This document shows, piece after piece, positions 39,558-48,982 of a stretch of 64,000 nt of DNA. The DNA is from Armatimonadota bacterium (GTDB lineage: Bacteria; Sysuimicrobiota; Sysuimicrobiia; Sysuimicrobiales; Humicultoraceae). The notes beneath the pieces were generated by a model. The model was not told the DNA's origin. It saw nothing but the letters and a program-made list of their open reading frames with translations, and did no database searches. Positions within the stretch are counted from its first letter, which is position 1; each line of letters begins with the position of its first letter. The translations under genes were made by a program, and so were the position numbers. The stretch is from contig JAVKHP010000001.1 in assembly GCA_031459855.1 (NCBI GenBank), positions 1,929,078 through 1,993,077 of the forward strand, in the 5' to 3' direction.

Positions 39558-42326
39558 ATGGGACGACTGCGGTGGGTGCTGTGGGTGCTGGTCATCCTCT
39601 TCTTCCTGTTGGGCCCGGCACTGGCCCGGTGGTACACCGACTGGCTGTGGTTCCACGAGGTGGGCTACGTCCGGGTGTTCTGGGTGCCCTTCCTCTCGCG
39701 GCTGGCCGTGACCGTCGCGGTGGGCGGCGCGCTGTGGGTGCTGGGGTACGCAAACCTCCGGCCGGTGCTGCGCGCGGGCCGGGCCGAGGTGCTGGAGCTG
39801 ATCGACCGTGGTGGCGGCCGCTACCGCGGGGTGCGGCCGCGCCGGGGCCCTGCAGGCTGGTGGGGGTGGGCGCTGGGCGTCGCCGCGGCCCTGGGCGGGC
39901 TCGCCGCCTCGCGCCAGTGGGTGGCGCTCCAGCAGTTCGTCCACGCCACGCCCTTCGGGCAGGTCGACCCGCTCTTCGGCCGCGACGTAGGCTTCTACGT
40001 CTTCCGGCTGCCGGTCTACCGGCTCGTCGCCGACGGGCTGTTCACGTGGCTGGTGCTCCTTGTCGTCGGAGTCGCCGTGGGGTACGCCTCGGCCTACGGG
40101 CGCCTGGTGCTGCGCGGCGTCTGGCTCGCCCCGCCGGGGGTCCGCACGCACCTGTCGGTCTTGCTCGGGGCGGTGGTGCTGGTGCGGGGCGCGGGGTTCT
40201 GGCTCGATGCGTTCGACCTGCTCTACTCGACGCGCGGGCCGGCGTTTGGCGCCTCGTACGCCGACGTGCACGCGGTGCTGCCGGCGCTGCGGGTGCTGGC
40301 GGCGCTGTTCGGGGCCTGCGGGCTGCTGCTGGTGGCCAACGCCTGGCTGCGCACCGTGCGGCTGGCCCTGGCCACGGTAGCGCTCATCGTGGTGGCGTGG
40401 GCGGTGGGCCTGGTGGTCTACCCGGGCGTCGTGCAGGCGGTGCGGGTGCGGCCCAACGAGCTCACGGCCGAGACGCCCTACATCCGGCATGCCATCACGG
40501 CCACGCTGCGCGCCTTCGGGCTGGACGGCGTGCGCGAGCGCGAGTTCCCCACCGCGCCGCTGGATGCCGCGGCCATCGCCCGCCACCGCGCCACCGTGGA
40601 GAACGTCCGGCTGTGGGACTACCGGCCACTGCTGCGCGCCTACAGTCAGCTCCAGAGCTTCCGGCGGTACTACGTCTTTGGCGATGTGGACATCGACCGC
40701 TACGTCATCGACGGGCGGCCCCGCCAGGTGATGCTGGCCGCCCGCGAGCTGGCCACAGCCCAGCTGCCGCCGCAGGCCCGCAACTGGGTCAACCGCCACC
40801 TGGTCTACACCCACGGGTACGGGCTGGTCATGAGCCCCGTGAACGCCATCTCCGAGGAAGGGATGCCCGCGTTCTTCGTCCGCGACATCCCCCTGCAGAC
40901 GATCCCGGGGCTGGTGATCACGCGGCCTGAGATCTACTACGGCGAGCTGACCACCGACTACGTGGTGGTAAACACCCGGGTGCGCGAGTTCGACTACCCC
41001 CAGGGCGACGACAACGCCTACACCCGCTACGCGGGCCGCGGCGGCATCCGCCTGGGCTACCTGCCCCGGCTGGCGCTGGCCTACCGGTTCGGCGACCTGA
41101 AGCTGGCGCTCTCGACCGACATCGACACCGGCAGCCGGCTGCTGTTCGCGCGCCAGATCACGCAGCGCGTGACCCGCATCGCGCCGTTCCTGCGCTACGA
41201 CCGCGACCCCTACCTGGTGGTGGTCGACGGGCGGCTGGTGTGGGTGATCGACGCCTACACCGTCACCGACCGCTACCCGTACGCCGCACCCTTCGGCGAC
41301 GTCAACTACATGCGCAACAGCGTCAAGGTCGTCGTGGACGCCTACGACGGCACGGTGACGTTCTACGCGGTGCAGCCCGACGAGCCGATCCTGCGCACCC
41401 TGGCCGCCATCTTCCCCGAGCTGTTCCGGCCGGCGGCGCAGATGCCCCCGGCCCTGGCTGCCCACCTGCGGTACCCGGTGGACCTGTTCGAGGTGCAGGC
41501 CCAGGTCTACGCCACCTACCACATGCGGGACCCGCAGGTCTTCTACAACCGGGAGGACGTGTGGGCGATCCCGCGGGAGATCTTCGGCAACGAGACGATC
41601 CGCATGGAACCCTACTACGTCACCATGCGCCTGGCCGAGGGCGCGGCACCCGAGTTCGTGCTGATCCTGCCCATGGTGTCGGCGGGCCGCGAGAACATGA
41701 TCGCCTGGATGGCGGCCCGGAACGACCCCCCGCACTACGGGGAGCTGATCGTCTACCGGTTCCCCAAGGCGCGCACGGTGTTCGGCCCGTTGCAGGTCGA
41801 GTCGCGGATCGATCAGGACCCGTTCATCTCGCAGCAGCTCTCGCTGTGGAACCAGCAGGGCTCGCAGGTCATCCGCGGCAACCTGCTGGTGATCCCCATC
41901 GAGGACGGGCTGCTCTACGTGGAGCCGCTGTACCTGCAGGCCGAGCGCAGCCAGCTGCCGGAGCTGAAGCGCGTGATCGCGGTCAGCGGCGCGCGCATCG
42001 TCATGGCGCCCACGCTGGACGAGGCGCTGGCCGAACTGTTCGGGACGCGGCCGCCGCGGCCGGCACCACCGGCGCTCGGGACGCCCGGCGCGCCCGCAGG
42101 ACCGGGCTCCGGCGGGACGGTGGGGCCGCCCCCGAGCGCCTCCCCCGGCGGGCCGCTGGCGAGCGGCGCGGAGGCCGCACGCGTCCGGGCCCTGGCTGCG
42201 GAGGCGCTGGCCACCTACCGGCGCGCACAGGAGCGCCTGCGGGCCGGCGACCTGGCCGGCTACGGCCGGGAGATGGAGCGGCTGGGGGCGCTATTGGAGC
42301 AGCTGCGGCAGGCGGCGGGGCCGTGA
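39558..42326 (+). CDS. UPF0182 family integral membrane protein
   Basis: 922 residues; start ATG 39558 with AGGTGG upstream (an in-frame ATG at 39534 is less well placed). About seven N-terminal membrane helices, beginning LRWVLWVLVILFFLLGPALA, precede a large extracytoplasmic domain from about residue 300 containing LLRAYSQLQSFRRYYVFGDV and TDYVVVNTRVREFDYPQGDD, both typical of UPF0182. The C-terminal 110 residues are Pro/Gly/Ala-rich with a helical tail. The function of UPF0182 is unknown. Its upstream region now consists of the remnant transposon end. Confidence 0.93.
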   Translation: MGRLRWVLWVLVILFFLLGPALARWYTDWLWFHEVGYVRVFWVPFLSRLAVTVAVGGALWVLGYANLRPVLRAGRAEVLELIDRGGGRYRGVRPRRGPAGWWGWALGVAAALGGLAASRQWVALQQFVHATPFGQVDPLFGRDVGFYVFRLPVYRLVADGLFTWLVLLVVGVAVGYASAYGRLVLRGVWLAPPGVRTHLSVLLGAVVLVRGAGFWLDAFDLLYSTRGPAFGASYADVHAVLPALRVLAALFGACGLLLVANAWLRTVRLALATVALIVVAWAVGLVVYPGVVQAVRVRPNELTAETPYIRHAITATLRAFGLDGVREREFPTAPLDAAAIARHRATVENVRLWDYRPLLRAYSQLQSFRRYYVFGDVDIDRYVIDGRPRQVMLAARELATAQLPPQARNWVNRHLVYTHGYGLVMSPVNAISEEGMPAFFVRDIPLQTIPGLVITRPEIYYGELTTDYVVVNTRVREFDYPQGDDNAYTRYAGRGGIRLGYLPRLALAYRFGDLKLALSTDIDTGSRLLFARQITQRVTRIAPFLRYDRDPYLVVVDGRLVWVIDAYTVTDRYPYAAPFGDVNYMRNSVKVVVDAYDGTVTFYAVQPDEPILRTLAAIFPELFRPAAQMPPALAAHLRYPVDLFEVQAQVYATYHMRDPQVFYNREDVWAIPREIFGNETIRMEPYYVTMRLAEGAAPEFVLILPMVSAGRENMIAWMAARNDPPHYGELIVYRFPKARTVFGPLQVESRIDQDPFISQQLSLWNQQGSQVIRGNLLVIPIEDGLLYVEPLYLQAERSQLPELKRVIAVSGARIVMAPTLDEALAELFGTRPPRPAPPALGTPGAPAGPGSGGTVGPPPSASPGGPLASGAEAARVRALAAEALATYRRAQERLRAGDLAGYGREMERLGALLEQLRQAAGP

Positions 42327-42331
42327 GCGCG

Positions 42332-43453
42332 CTAGGTCCGTACGCCCGCGCCCAGGCGCGCGCGGCGCACAGCGTACCGTTCCACGCGCTCGTGCACTAC
42401 GTGCACGCCAAGGCCCACACCGGTCGGCATGGTTATCGTGCCGTCGTCGTTCAGCACCACCGGCGGGTCGATGAGGTCTTCCTCGAAGTAGCGGTCGCTG
42501 GCCGAGATGTCGCCGGGCAGCGTGAAGTTCGGTAGCGACGCCAGCGCCAGGTTGGCGGCGCGGCCGGGGCCGGTCTCGAGCATGCCGCCGCACCAGACCG
42601 GCACCCCGCGGGCCTGGCAGAGGTCGTGGATCGCTACCGCCTCGGTCAGGCCCCCCACGCGCGCCTGCTTGATGTTGATCACCCGGCACGCGCCGAGGTC
42701 GAGGGCGGCGCGCGCGGCCCGGGCGTGGATAATCGACTCGTCCAGGCAGATCGGGGTGCGCAGCTGGGCCTGGAGCGTGGCGTGGTCGACGATGTCGTCT
42801 TCTTCCAGCGGCTGCTCGATCAGCAGCAGGCCGTGGTCGTCCAGCGCCCGCAGCAGCGGCGCGTCGTCCAGCGAGAACGCCGAGTTGGCGTCGACCTGGA
42901 GCATGATGTCGCCGAAGCGCCGGCGGATCTGCTCCACCGGCTCCAGCACCCACCCCGGCTTGATCTTGATCTTGATGCGCCGGTAGCCCAGCCCCAGGAA
43001 ACGCTCGACGCGCTCCAGCAGGGCGTCGATGGTGGGCTCGATGCCCAGGCTCACGCCGACGGCGACGCGGTCGCGGGTACCGCCCAGCAGGGCGGCGAGG
43101 GAGACGCCCTGGGCGCGGGCGTGGAGGTCCCACAGGGCCGCCTCCACGGCGGCCTTGGCCATGTGGTGCCGGCGGATGTAGGCCACCTGCCGGGCGAACT
43201 CGCGCGGCGCGGGGGCCGGCTGCCCCAGCAGCGGCGGCACCAGGAACCGTTCCAGGATGGCCCACGCCGTGTCCACCGTCTCCTCGTTGTACAGCGGCGC
43301 GTGGTCGACGGGTGCCTCGCCCCACCCCTCCAGGCCGTCGGCCCGGAGGCGCACCAGCAGGCACACCTTGGTCGTCGAGCGGCCGAACGACGTCTCGAAC
43401 GGCCACCGCAGCGGCATCTCGATCTGGTAGAGCTCCACGGCGTCAATCCGCAT
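42332..43453 (-). CDS. o-Succinylbenzoate synthase / N-succinylamino acid racemase
   Basis: A 373-residue enolase-superfamily enzyme of the MLE/OSBS-NSAR group. It has the catalytic KxK (Lys163, Lys165 in IKIKIKPG), metal ligands Asp188 (VDANSAF), Glu213 (IEQPLEEDD) and Asp238 (CLDES), and Lys262 in INIKQARVGG. The adjacent GNAT gene favours the N-succinylamino acid racemase role (D- to L-amino acid conversion via N-succinyl derivatives) over menaquinone synthesis; no men genes are near. It starts inside the GNAT gene's 3' end. Confidence 0.88.
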   Translation of the reverse strand: MRIDAVELYQIEMPLRWPFETSFGRSTTKVCLLVRLRADGLEGWGEAPVDHAPLYNEETVDTAWAILERFLVPPLLGQPAPAPREFARQVAYIRRHHMAKAAVEAALWDLHARAQGVSLAALLGGTRDRVAVGVSLGIEPTIDALLERVERFLGLGYRRIKIKIKPGWVLEPVEQIRRRFGDIMLQVDANSAFSLDDAPLLRALDDHGLLLIEQPLEEDDIVDHATLQAQLRTPICLDESIIHARAARAALDLGACRVINIKQARVGGLTEAVAIHDLCQARGVPVWCGGMLETGPGRAANLALASLPNFTLPGDISASDRYFEEDLIDPPVVLNDDGTITMPTGVGLGVHVVHERVERYAVRRARLGAGVRT

Positions 43454-44276
43454 GGGCCCCTCGCGTCAACACGTAGTCCCCGCGCAGCCGGTCGTCCGGG
43501 CGCAGGAGGAAGTCGACGGCCCGGTAGCCGCGTGCGAAGTAGTGCTGGAACACCTGGCGCGTGGCCAGCCGCCACGCGTGGGCCAGCCCGCGGTCCCGGG
43601 CACGCAGCGCAGCGAAGTCGGTGGGGATCTCGACGAACAGCACAGGCGCCTCGAGGTCGAGCGCCGCAGGGCGCGGTGCGACGCCCGCCGGGTGGGGCGC
43701 GGCCTCCAGCGCGCGGGACGCCTCGCCCCAGTCGCGTTCGACCGGGCGGCCCGCTGCCGCGGCCTCGACCCGGGGCGACCGCAAGGCCCAGTCGACCTCG
43801 AAGCGGTCGCTGTCGAGCCCCCGGTTCAGCTGGTCGGGCATCTCGCCGTAGTAGTTGACGAAGTACCGCTGCGCGGTGACGCCCAGCTTGTGCAGGTTGA
43901 ACCGGGCGTTGACGCTCTGCAGCGGATCGTACGTCCAGACCATGTGGTCGAAGCCCGCGTCCAGGGCCGCCTGCCGCTGCGCCAGCTTGAGCCGGAAGCC
44001 GATGTCCTGGAGCTGGCGGCCGCCCAGCACGCCCGCCATGTGCGAGTAGAACAGCGGGCGGCCACTCCGCCAGGCCGGGAACCCGTAGCAGAACCCGACC
44101 AGCGTGCCGTCGGGCTCGAACGCGCCCAGCACGACGCCGCCGGCGCCGATGGCCGCCACCAGCTGGTGGACCGGCACGACCTCGCGCTCGGGCATCCCCC
44201 AGATCTGCATCTGGAGCTCCTCGACCTGCCGGAGCGCAGCAATCTCCTTGAGCGGCCTGATGGTGATCTCCGACAC
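43443..44276 (-). CDS. GNAT-family acyltransferase, probable amino acid N-succinyltransferase
   Basis: 277 residues. QMQIWGMPEREVVPVHQLVA, GAFEPDGTLVGFCYGFPAWR, YSHMAGVLGGRQLQDIGFRL and WTYDPLQSVNARFNLHKLGV define the GNAT subfamily encoded beside NSAR-type racemases, in which an amino acid is N-succinylated from succinyl-CoA. The gene overlaps the racemase by 11 bases, supporting the shared pathway. Cytoplasmic. Confidence 0.85.
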   Translation of the reverse strand: MSEITIRPLKEIAALRQVEELQMQIWGMPEREVVPVHQLVAAIGAGGVVLGAFEPDGTLVGFCYGFPAWRSGRPLFYSHMAGVLGGRQLQDIGFRLKLAQRQAALDAGFDHMVWTYDPLQSVNARFNLHKLGVTAQRYFVNYYGEMPDQLNRGLDSDRFEVDWALRSPRVEAAAAGRPVERDWGEASRALEAAPHPAGVAPRPAALDLEAPVLFVEIPTDFAALRARDRGLAHAWRLATRQVFQHYFARGYRAVDFLLRPDDRLRGDYVLTRGAHAD

Positions 44277-44334
44277 GGCTCGTTCCTATGGTACGGGTTC
44301 GCCACGCAGGGTTCCTGCGCGGCCTCCGCGGCCC

Positions 44335-45732
44335 CTACGCCTGCCGCCACATGCGGTCGCGCAGGTCCAGCAGCGCGGCGCTGAGCGCCACCGGGTAGCG
44401 CGGCGCCTCCTCCAGCCCGCGCAGCTCCTCGGGCAGCGCGGCCAGGCGCGCGGTACACCGTTGCCGGATCGCCGGCAGCGGTTCCGCCCACAGCCGCCGG
44501 CCGCCCTGCATGACCGGCACCAGGAGGGGCACGTGGTCTGGCGGCGGGGGCTCGTCGTGGAGCGCGATGAGGTCGGCGGCGGGTTGCCCGTCGGCGTCCA
44601 GCTTCCGCCAGACCTGCTTGCGGCCCGGGAGCGTGGCCTTGCCGGTGCTGAGCTTGATCCGGAAGCCCTTCTCGTCCTCCACGAGCTTGTAGACGCCGCC
44701 CAGGCTCGGCGCGTCCGCCGAGGTCCCGAGTTCGGTCCCCACACCGAACGCGTCGGCGGCCGCGCCCTGGTCCAGCAGCTCGGCGATCCGGTACTCGTTG
44801 AGGTCGCCCGAGAGCAGCACCTGCACCTCCCGCAGGCCCGCGGCGTCCAGCGCGGCGCGCACGGCGCGACTCTGGGCCACCAGGTCGCCGCTGTCGATGC
44901 GCACCGCGCGCAGCCGTCCGCCGCGCGCGGCCAGCTCCCGGGCGACGACGATGGCGTTGGCGACGCCCTGGAGGGTGTCGTAGGTGTCGATCAGGAGCAC
45001 GGTGTTGTGCGGGAAGTCCTGGGCGAAGGCCCGGAACGCCGCAAGCTCGTCCGAGAACGACATCACGTAGGAGTGGGCCATGGTGCCGGTGACGGGGATG
45101 CCGTAGAGCATCCCGGCCAGGACGTTGGACGTGCTGGTGCACCCGGCCAGGTAAGCGGCCCGCGCGGCCTTCACGGCGGCGTCGGTGCCGTGGTCCCGGC
45201 GGGGCGAGAAGTCGGCCACGGCGCGCCCGCGGGCGGCCAGCACCACCCGCGCCGCCTTGCTGGCCACCATCACCTGGAAGTTGATGGCATTCAGCAGGAA
45301 CGTCTCGATGACCTGGGCCTCGATGCGCGGCGCCGTCACCTCCAGCACCGGCTCGGGCGGGAAGAAGATCTCGCCCTCGGGGATCGCCCGCACGTCGCCG
45401 GTGAACCGGAACGCCCGCAGGTAGTCGAGGAAGGCGTCGCTGAACAGGCGCAGGCTGCGCAGGTACGCGATGGCCTCGTCGGAGAAGCGCAGGTCTTCCA
45501 GGTAGGCCAGCACCCCGTCCAGCCCGGCGCTGACCAGGAAGGCGCGGTTGGGTGGCAGCGCGCGGATGAAGAGGTCGAACGTCGCCCGGTCGTTCATGCC
45601 GTGGCGCAGGTAACTGTCGGCCATGGTGAGCTCGTACAGGTCGACGAGCAGCGCCACGTTCTCGGGCGTGACGTACCCGACCCCCGCGGGCCGGGCCGTC
45701 GGGCGGGCGTGCGGGCCGTCGGTCAGAGCCAT
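44335..45732 (-). CDS. pncB: Nicotinate phosphoribosyltransferase
   Basis: 465 residues. VDLYELTMADSYLRHGMNDR at the N-terminus, FLLNAINFQVMVASKAARVV, DFSPRRDHGTDAAVKAARAA, GTMAHSYVMSFSDELAAFRA and LLSGDLNEYRIAELL are NAPRTase signatures, and HSY contains the catalytic His. It makes nicotinate mononucleotide for NAD salvage. It starts 10 bases inside the corA 3' end; the GNAT gene follows after 58 bases, so corA-pncB and the racemase pair may share a transcript. Confidence 0.93.
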   Translation of the reverse strand: MALTDGPHARPTARPAGVGYVTPENVALLVDLYELTMADSYLRHGMNDRATFDLFIRALPPNRAFLVSAGLDGVLAYLEDLRFSDEAIAYLRSLRLFSDAFLDYLRAFRFTGDVRAIPEGEIFFPPEPVLEVTAPRIEAQVIETFLLNAINFQVMVASKAARVVLAARGRAVADFSPRRDHGTDAAVKAARAAYLAGCTSTSNVLAGMLYGIPVTGTMAHSYVMSFSDELAAFRAFAQDFPHNTVLLIDTYDTLQGVANAIVVARELAARGGRLRAVRIDSGDLVAQSRAVRAALDAAGLREVQVLLSGDLNEYRIAELLDQGAAADAFGVGTELGTSADAPSLGGVYKLVEDEKGFRIKLSTGKATLPGRKQVWRKLDADGQPAADLIALHDEPPPPDHVPLLVPVMQGGRRLWAEPLPAIRQRCTARLAALPEELRGLEEAPRYPVALSAALLDLRDRMWRQA

Positions 45733-46703
45733 CGGAGGCGTCGGAACACTGCCAGCATGATGATAACACTGGCCGCCATGGCCCCCAGGGCGGCGGGGAA
45801 CCCCCAGGGCCAGTCGAAGGGCGGGTAGGCGCGTTCGAAGTTCATGCCGTAGATACCCGAGATCACCGCCAGCGAGGCGAACACCGCGGTGATCACCGTC
45901 AGGACCTTCATCACCTCGTTGAGGCGGTTGCTGGTGAGGCTCAGGTAGACGTCCAGCGCGCCCGCCAGCAGGTCGCGGTGCGTGTCGATCTGCTCGGTGA
46001 TGCGGAGCAGGTGGTCGTGGACGTCGCGGAAGTACGCGCGCAGCGCCGGGGCCACCAGCGGCAGGTCGTGGCGCAGCAGGACGTTCATCGCGTCGCGCTG
46101 GGGCGCTGCCACGCGGCGCAGGTGGAGCAGGGCGCGCTTGGCCTGGAAGAGGCGATCCATGGTCCGCGGGCCCGGCCGGGTGAACAGCGCGTCCTCCAGG
46201 CGCTCGGTGTAGGCGTCCAGCGCATCGAGCACCGGGAAGAACGTGTCCACGGCGGTGTCCAGCAGCACGTAGAGCAGGTAGCCGTCGGCGGTGCGCACGT
46301 CCGGGGGGGCCTGGGCCAGCCGGTGGCGCACCTCCTCCAGCACCGGCGCCGCGCCGTCGTGCACCGTGATGACGAAGCCACGGCCGTAGAACGCGTCGAT
46401 CTCGTCCAGCACCACGCCGTGACCCGGGGCGCGGAGGCGGGCGGCGTGCATCGTGACGAACAGGTAGCGCTCGTAGTCCTCGACCTTGGGGCGCTGGCGG
46501 CGCTTGAGGGCGTCCTCCACCGCCAGCGGGTGCAGGTCGAACAGGGCCGCCAGCCGCGCCAGGGCCTCGGGGGGCGGGCTGGTGCCATCGACCCACAACA
46601 CCTGACCGTCCCGGCGCGCCAGGGCCTCCAGGGGCTCGGGCGGGTCGACGACGAGCTCGGCGCCGCGCAGCACCACCACGCGAAACGGGTCATCCGCAGG
46701 CAT
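45723..46703 (-). CDS. corA: CorA-type magnesium/cobalt transporter
   Basis: 326 residues from ATG 46703; longer starts up to 46868 give a low-complexity Arg/Pro extension without domain support. The N-terminal cytosolic domain includes FDLHPLAVEDALKRRQRPKV. The C-terminus has two helices, the first ending with the signature YGMNF and followed by FPAALGAMAASVIIMLAVFR. Forms a pentameric channel for Mg2+. Confidence 0.92.
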   Translation of the reverse strand: MPADDPFRVVVLRGAELVVDPPEPLEALARRDGQVLWVDGTSPPPEALARLAALFDLHPLAVEDALKRRQRPKVEDYERYLFVTMHAARLRAPGHGVVLDEIDAFYGRGFVITVHDGAAPVLEEVRHRLAQAPPDVRTADGYLLYVLLDTAVDTFFPVLDALDAYTERLEDALFTRPGPRTMDRLFQAKRALLHLRRVAAPQRDAMNVLLRHDLPLVAPALRAYFRDVHDHLLRITEQIDTHRDLLAGALDVYLSLTSNRLNEVMKVLTVITAVFASLAVISGIYGMNFERAYPPFDWPWGFPAALGAMAASVIIMLAVFRRLRWL

Positions 46704-46913
46704 CGCAGGGGGAGTTCGGCCGCCGCTGCTGCGTTCCTGTGGCTGCCCCCGACGTCCGGGGGCCGCGCGGCCCGTGTCGCGCGGCGGGTCGGGGCCCTCC
46801 GGGTGCGAGTCGCCGCGGGCCGGTCCGCCGGCGCGGCGGTCAGGTCGCTTCCGGGCAAGCGTCCTCATGGTGTCGCGATGGTGTCGCGTGGTGTTGCGCC
46901 TCGCGGGGCGGCG

Positions 46914-48050
46914 CTAGCCCGCGGCGGGCTCGGGGGGCATGCCGGCCACGATCATGCGGATCTGGATCGCGCGGATGAGGTCGGTCTTGCTGAGGATGCC
47001 GACCATCTCCCGGTCGCGGCCGACCACGACCAGCCGCCCGAAGTTCCGCTGGCTCATGCGCAGGAAGGCGTCGAGCGCGGTGGCGGTCAGGGCGATCGTG
47101 CCGACCTCACGGGACATGACCGCCTCCACGAGCTCCTCCGGCGCCTTGCCCTGGAGGTCTGCCAGGTCCACCATGCCCACCAGGCGCCCGGCCCGATCCA
47201 CCACCGGGTAGCCCAGGTGCCGCTCCCGCAGCATCACCTGCAGCAGGTCGGCGATGCGCATGTCCGCGGGCACGGTCCGGACCTCGCGGGTCATGACGTC
47301 GGCCACCGGCACGTCGTGCAGGATCTCCGCGATCAGGGCGTGCTGCGTCTCGCCCGCCACGGCGATGTAAATGAAGAAGGCGACCAGGAGCAAGAACAGG
47401 TTGCCGCCCAAGAACCCGACCAGGCCCAGGGCCACCGCCAGCCCGCGGCTGACGTCGGCGGCGATCTGCGTGGCCTGCAGGTGGGGCATGCGCAGACCCA
47501 GCAGCGACCGCAGGATGCGTCCCCCGTCCAGCGGCAGGGCGGGCAGGAGGTTGAAGAGGGCCAGGGCGACGTTGGTGTAGGCGAGGTAGCCGACCACGAA
47601 CTGGCCCGCAGCCGCATCGGCCGGCACGAGCCCCAGCACCAGGCGACACGCCGCCGCCACCAGCAGGCTGGTGGCGGGGCCGGCGGCGGCGATGATCGCC
47701 TCGGCGGCGCCGCGGCGCGGGATCTCGTCGAACTGCGCCATGCCGCCCAGCAGCCACAGGGTGATGTTGCGCACCCGCACGTGGTAGGCACGGCCGACCA
47801 CGGCGTGGCCCAGCTCGTGGACCAGCACGCTGCCGAACAACCCAACCGCGGCCGCCAGCCCCAGCGCGTAGGGGGTGGCGCCCTGTTCGAGGGGGCCCGG
47901 GTCGATGGGGAGCCGGAGCAGCCGCACGTAGACGCCCACGCGGCTGCCGATGAGCCAGGCCAGCAGCGGCAACACCAGCAGGAACGTCGGGTCCAGGCGC
48001 AGCGGGATCCCCAGCAGCCGGAACGGCAGGCGGTAACTGCGACGGAACAT
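46914..48050 (-). CDS. Site-2 protease-type M50 metalloprotease with CBS domains
   Basis: 378 residues. Membrane-embedded HELGH at 78-82 and the second zinc motif LPLDGGRIL near 170-180 give an active M50 site, with about six membrane helices. Residues 245-370 hold two CBS repeats (VADVMTREVRTVPADMRIAD, VMSREVGTIALTATALDAFL), which usually sense adenine nucleotides. Such proteins do regulated intramembrane proteolysis; substrate unknown. Confidence 0.93.
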   Translation of the reverse strand: MFRRSYRLPFRLLGIPLRLDPTFLLVLPLLAWLIGSRVGVYVRLLRLPIDPGPLEQGATPYALGLAAAVGLFGSVLVHELGHAVVGRAYHVRVRNITLWLLGGMAQFDEIPRRGAAEAIIAAAGPATSLLVAAACRLVLGLVPADAAAGQFVVGYLAYTNVALALFNLLPALPLDGGRILRSLLGLRMPHLQATQIAADVSRGLAVALGLVGFLGGNLFLLLVAFFIYIAVAGETQHALIAEILHDVPVADVMTREVRTVPADMRIADLLQVMLRERHLGYPVVDRAGRLVGMVDLADLQGKAPEELVEAVMSREVGTIALTATALDAFLRMSQRNFGRLVVVGRDREMVGILSKTDLIRAIQIRMIVAGMPPEPAAG

Positions 48051-48263
48051 AGGGGGCCTCCTTGGTCAGGTGCGCAACACGTCGTCAGGCGCGCACCACG
48101 CGGGTCAGAACGGCCAGCCCCGTGGGGTTGGCGCAAGCGCTACCGCAGCGTCGAAAATTATAGCGACTTCGCCCGCCGACGCCAGCCACGTTCGTGGCGG
48201 TAGGGGTCGTTGGGCATTGTCGTCTTCGATGGAAGCCTGCTGCGGGTGGCGTGATTCACGCCC

Positions 48264-48293
48264 TTGACGGCGGCGGCGTCGGCTTCGCATAGT
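48264..48293 (+). promoter_or_regulatory. Promoter of the peroxiredoxin gene
   Basis: TTGACG (48264-48269), 18-base spacer, CATAGT (48288-48293). SD CAGGAGG lies further down before the GTG start. Confidence 0.55.
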
Positions 48294-48359
48294 GGAACAC
48301 TGCGAGCCACGGTCGACCGTGGCGCGTGCGCTCACGTCATCGCCAGGAGGTGGTGCTTG

Positions 48360-48833
48360 GTGGCAGTCGAGGTGGGGCAGGCAATACCGGACGTCACGCT
48401 GGTCAGCGCCGATCGGAAGGCCGTGAAGCTCCGGGAGCTGCTGGGCAGACCCATGGTCCTGCTGTTCTTCCCCGGGGCCTACACCACCACGTGCACCAAG
48501 GAGATGTGCGCCTTTCGCGACCACCTGGCCACGTTCAACGCGCTGGACGCCCAGGTGGTGGCCATCAGCGTCGACTCGCCCTTTGCGCAGAAGGCGTTTG
48601 CCGATCAGCACGGGCTGACCTTCACGCTGCTCTCCGACTTCACCCGCGAGGCGGTCAAGGCGTTCGGCGTGGAGGATCCGAACTTCGCAGGCGGCCTGCT
48701 GCCGGGCGTGGCCTGGCGGTCGGTGTTCGTCGTCGACCGGACCGGCGTGGTGCGCTGGAAGTGGGTGGCACCCACCCAGGGGACGGAACCCGACTACGCA
48801 GCGGTCGAAGCCGCCGTGCGGAGCCTGCACTGA
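48360..48833 (+). CDS. Peroxiredoxin (AhpC/TSA, Prx5-like)
   Basis: 157 residues from GTG 48360, with AGGAGG upstream. PGAYTTTCTKEMCAFRD contains the peroxidatic Cys45 and a second Cys50, and WRSVFVVDRTGVVRWKW the conserved Arg. Reduces H2O2 and organic peroxides using thiols. TGC is used at the catalytic position here, in contrast to the TGA in the ArsC-like gene. Followed by a 22-base direct repeat (48829 and 48897) of unknown meaning. Confidence 0.93.
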   Translation: MAVEVGQAIPDVTLVSADRKAVKLRELLGRPMVLLFFPGAYTTTCTKEMCAFRDHLATFNALDAQVVAISVDSPFAQKAFADQHGLTFTLLSDFTREAVKAFGVEDPNFAGGLLPGVAWRSVFVVDRTGVVRWKWVAPTQGTEPDYAAVEAAVRSLH

Positions 48834-48982
48834 GCGCAGCGACCCGGCGGAGGTGCCCCGCGTGGGCGCCCCGTTCGTGGGCGGGCCGTGCGGTGCACTG
48901 AGCGCAGCGACCTGGCGGATGGGCGCTGTCGCCGAATCGGGCGGTCACCCCGGACGCGTGGCCCGGGCGCGTGCGGGCGCCG

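Noticed and set aside
48829..48918. Direct repeat of about 22 bases after the peroxiredoxin gene as an attachment site
   Set aside because: No integrase, no inverted ends and only 68 bases apart; probably a small local duplication.
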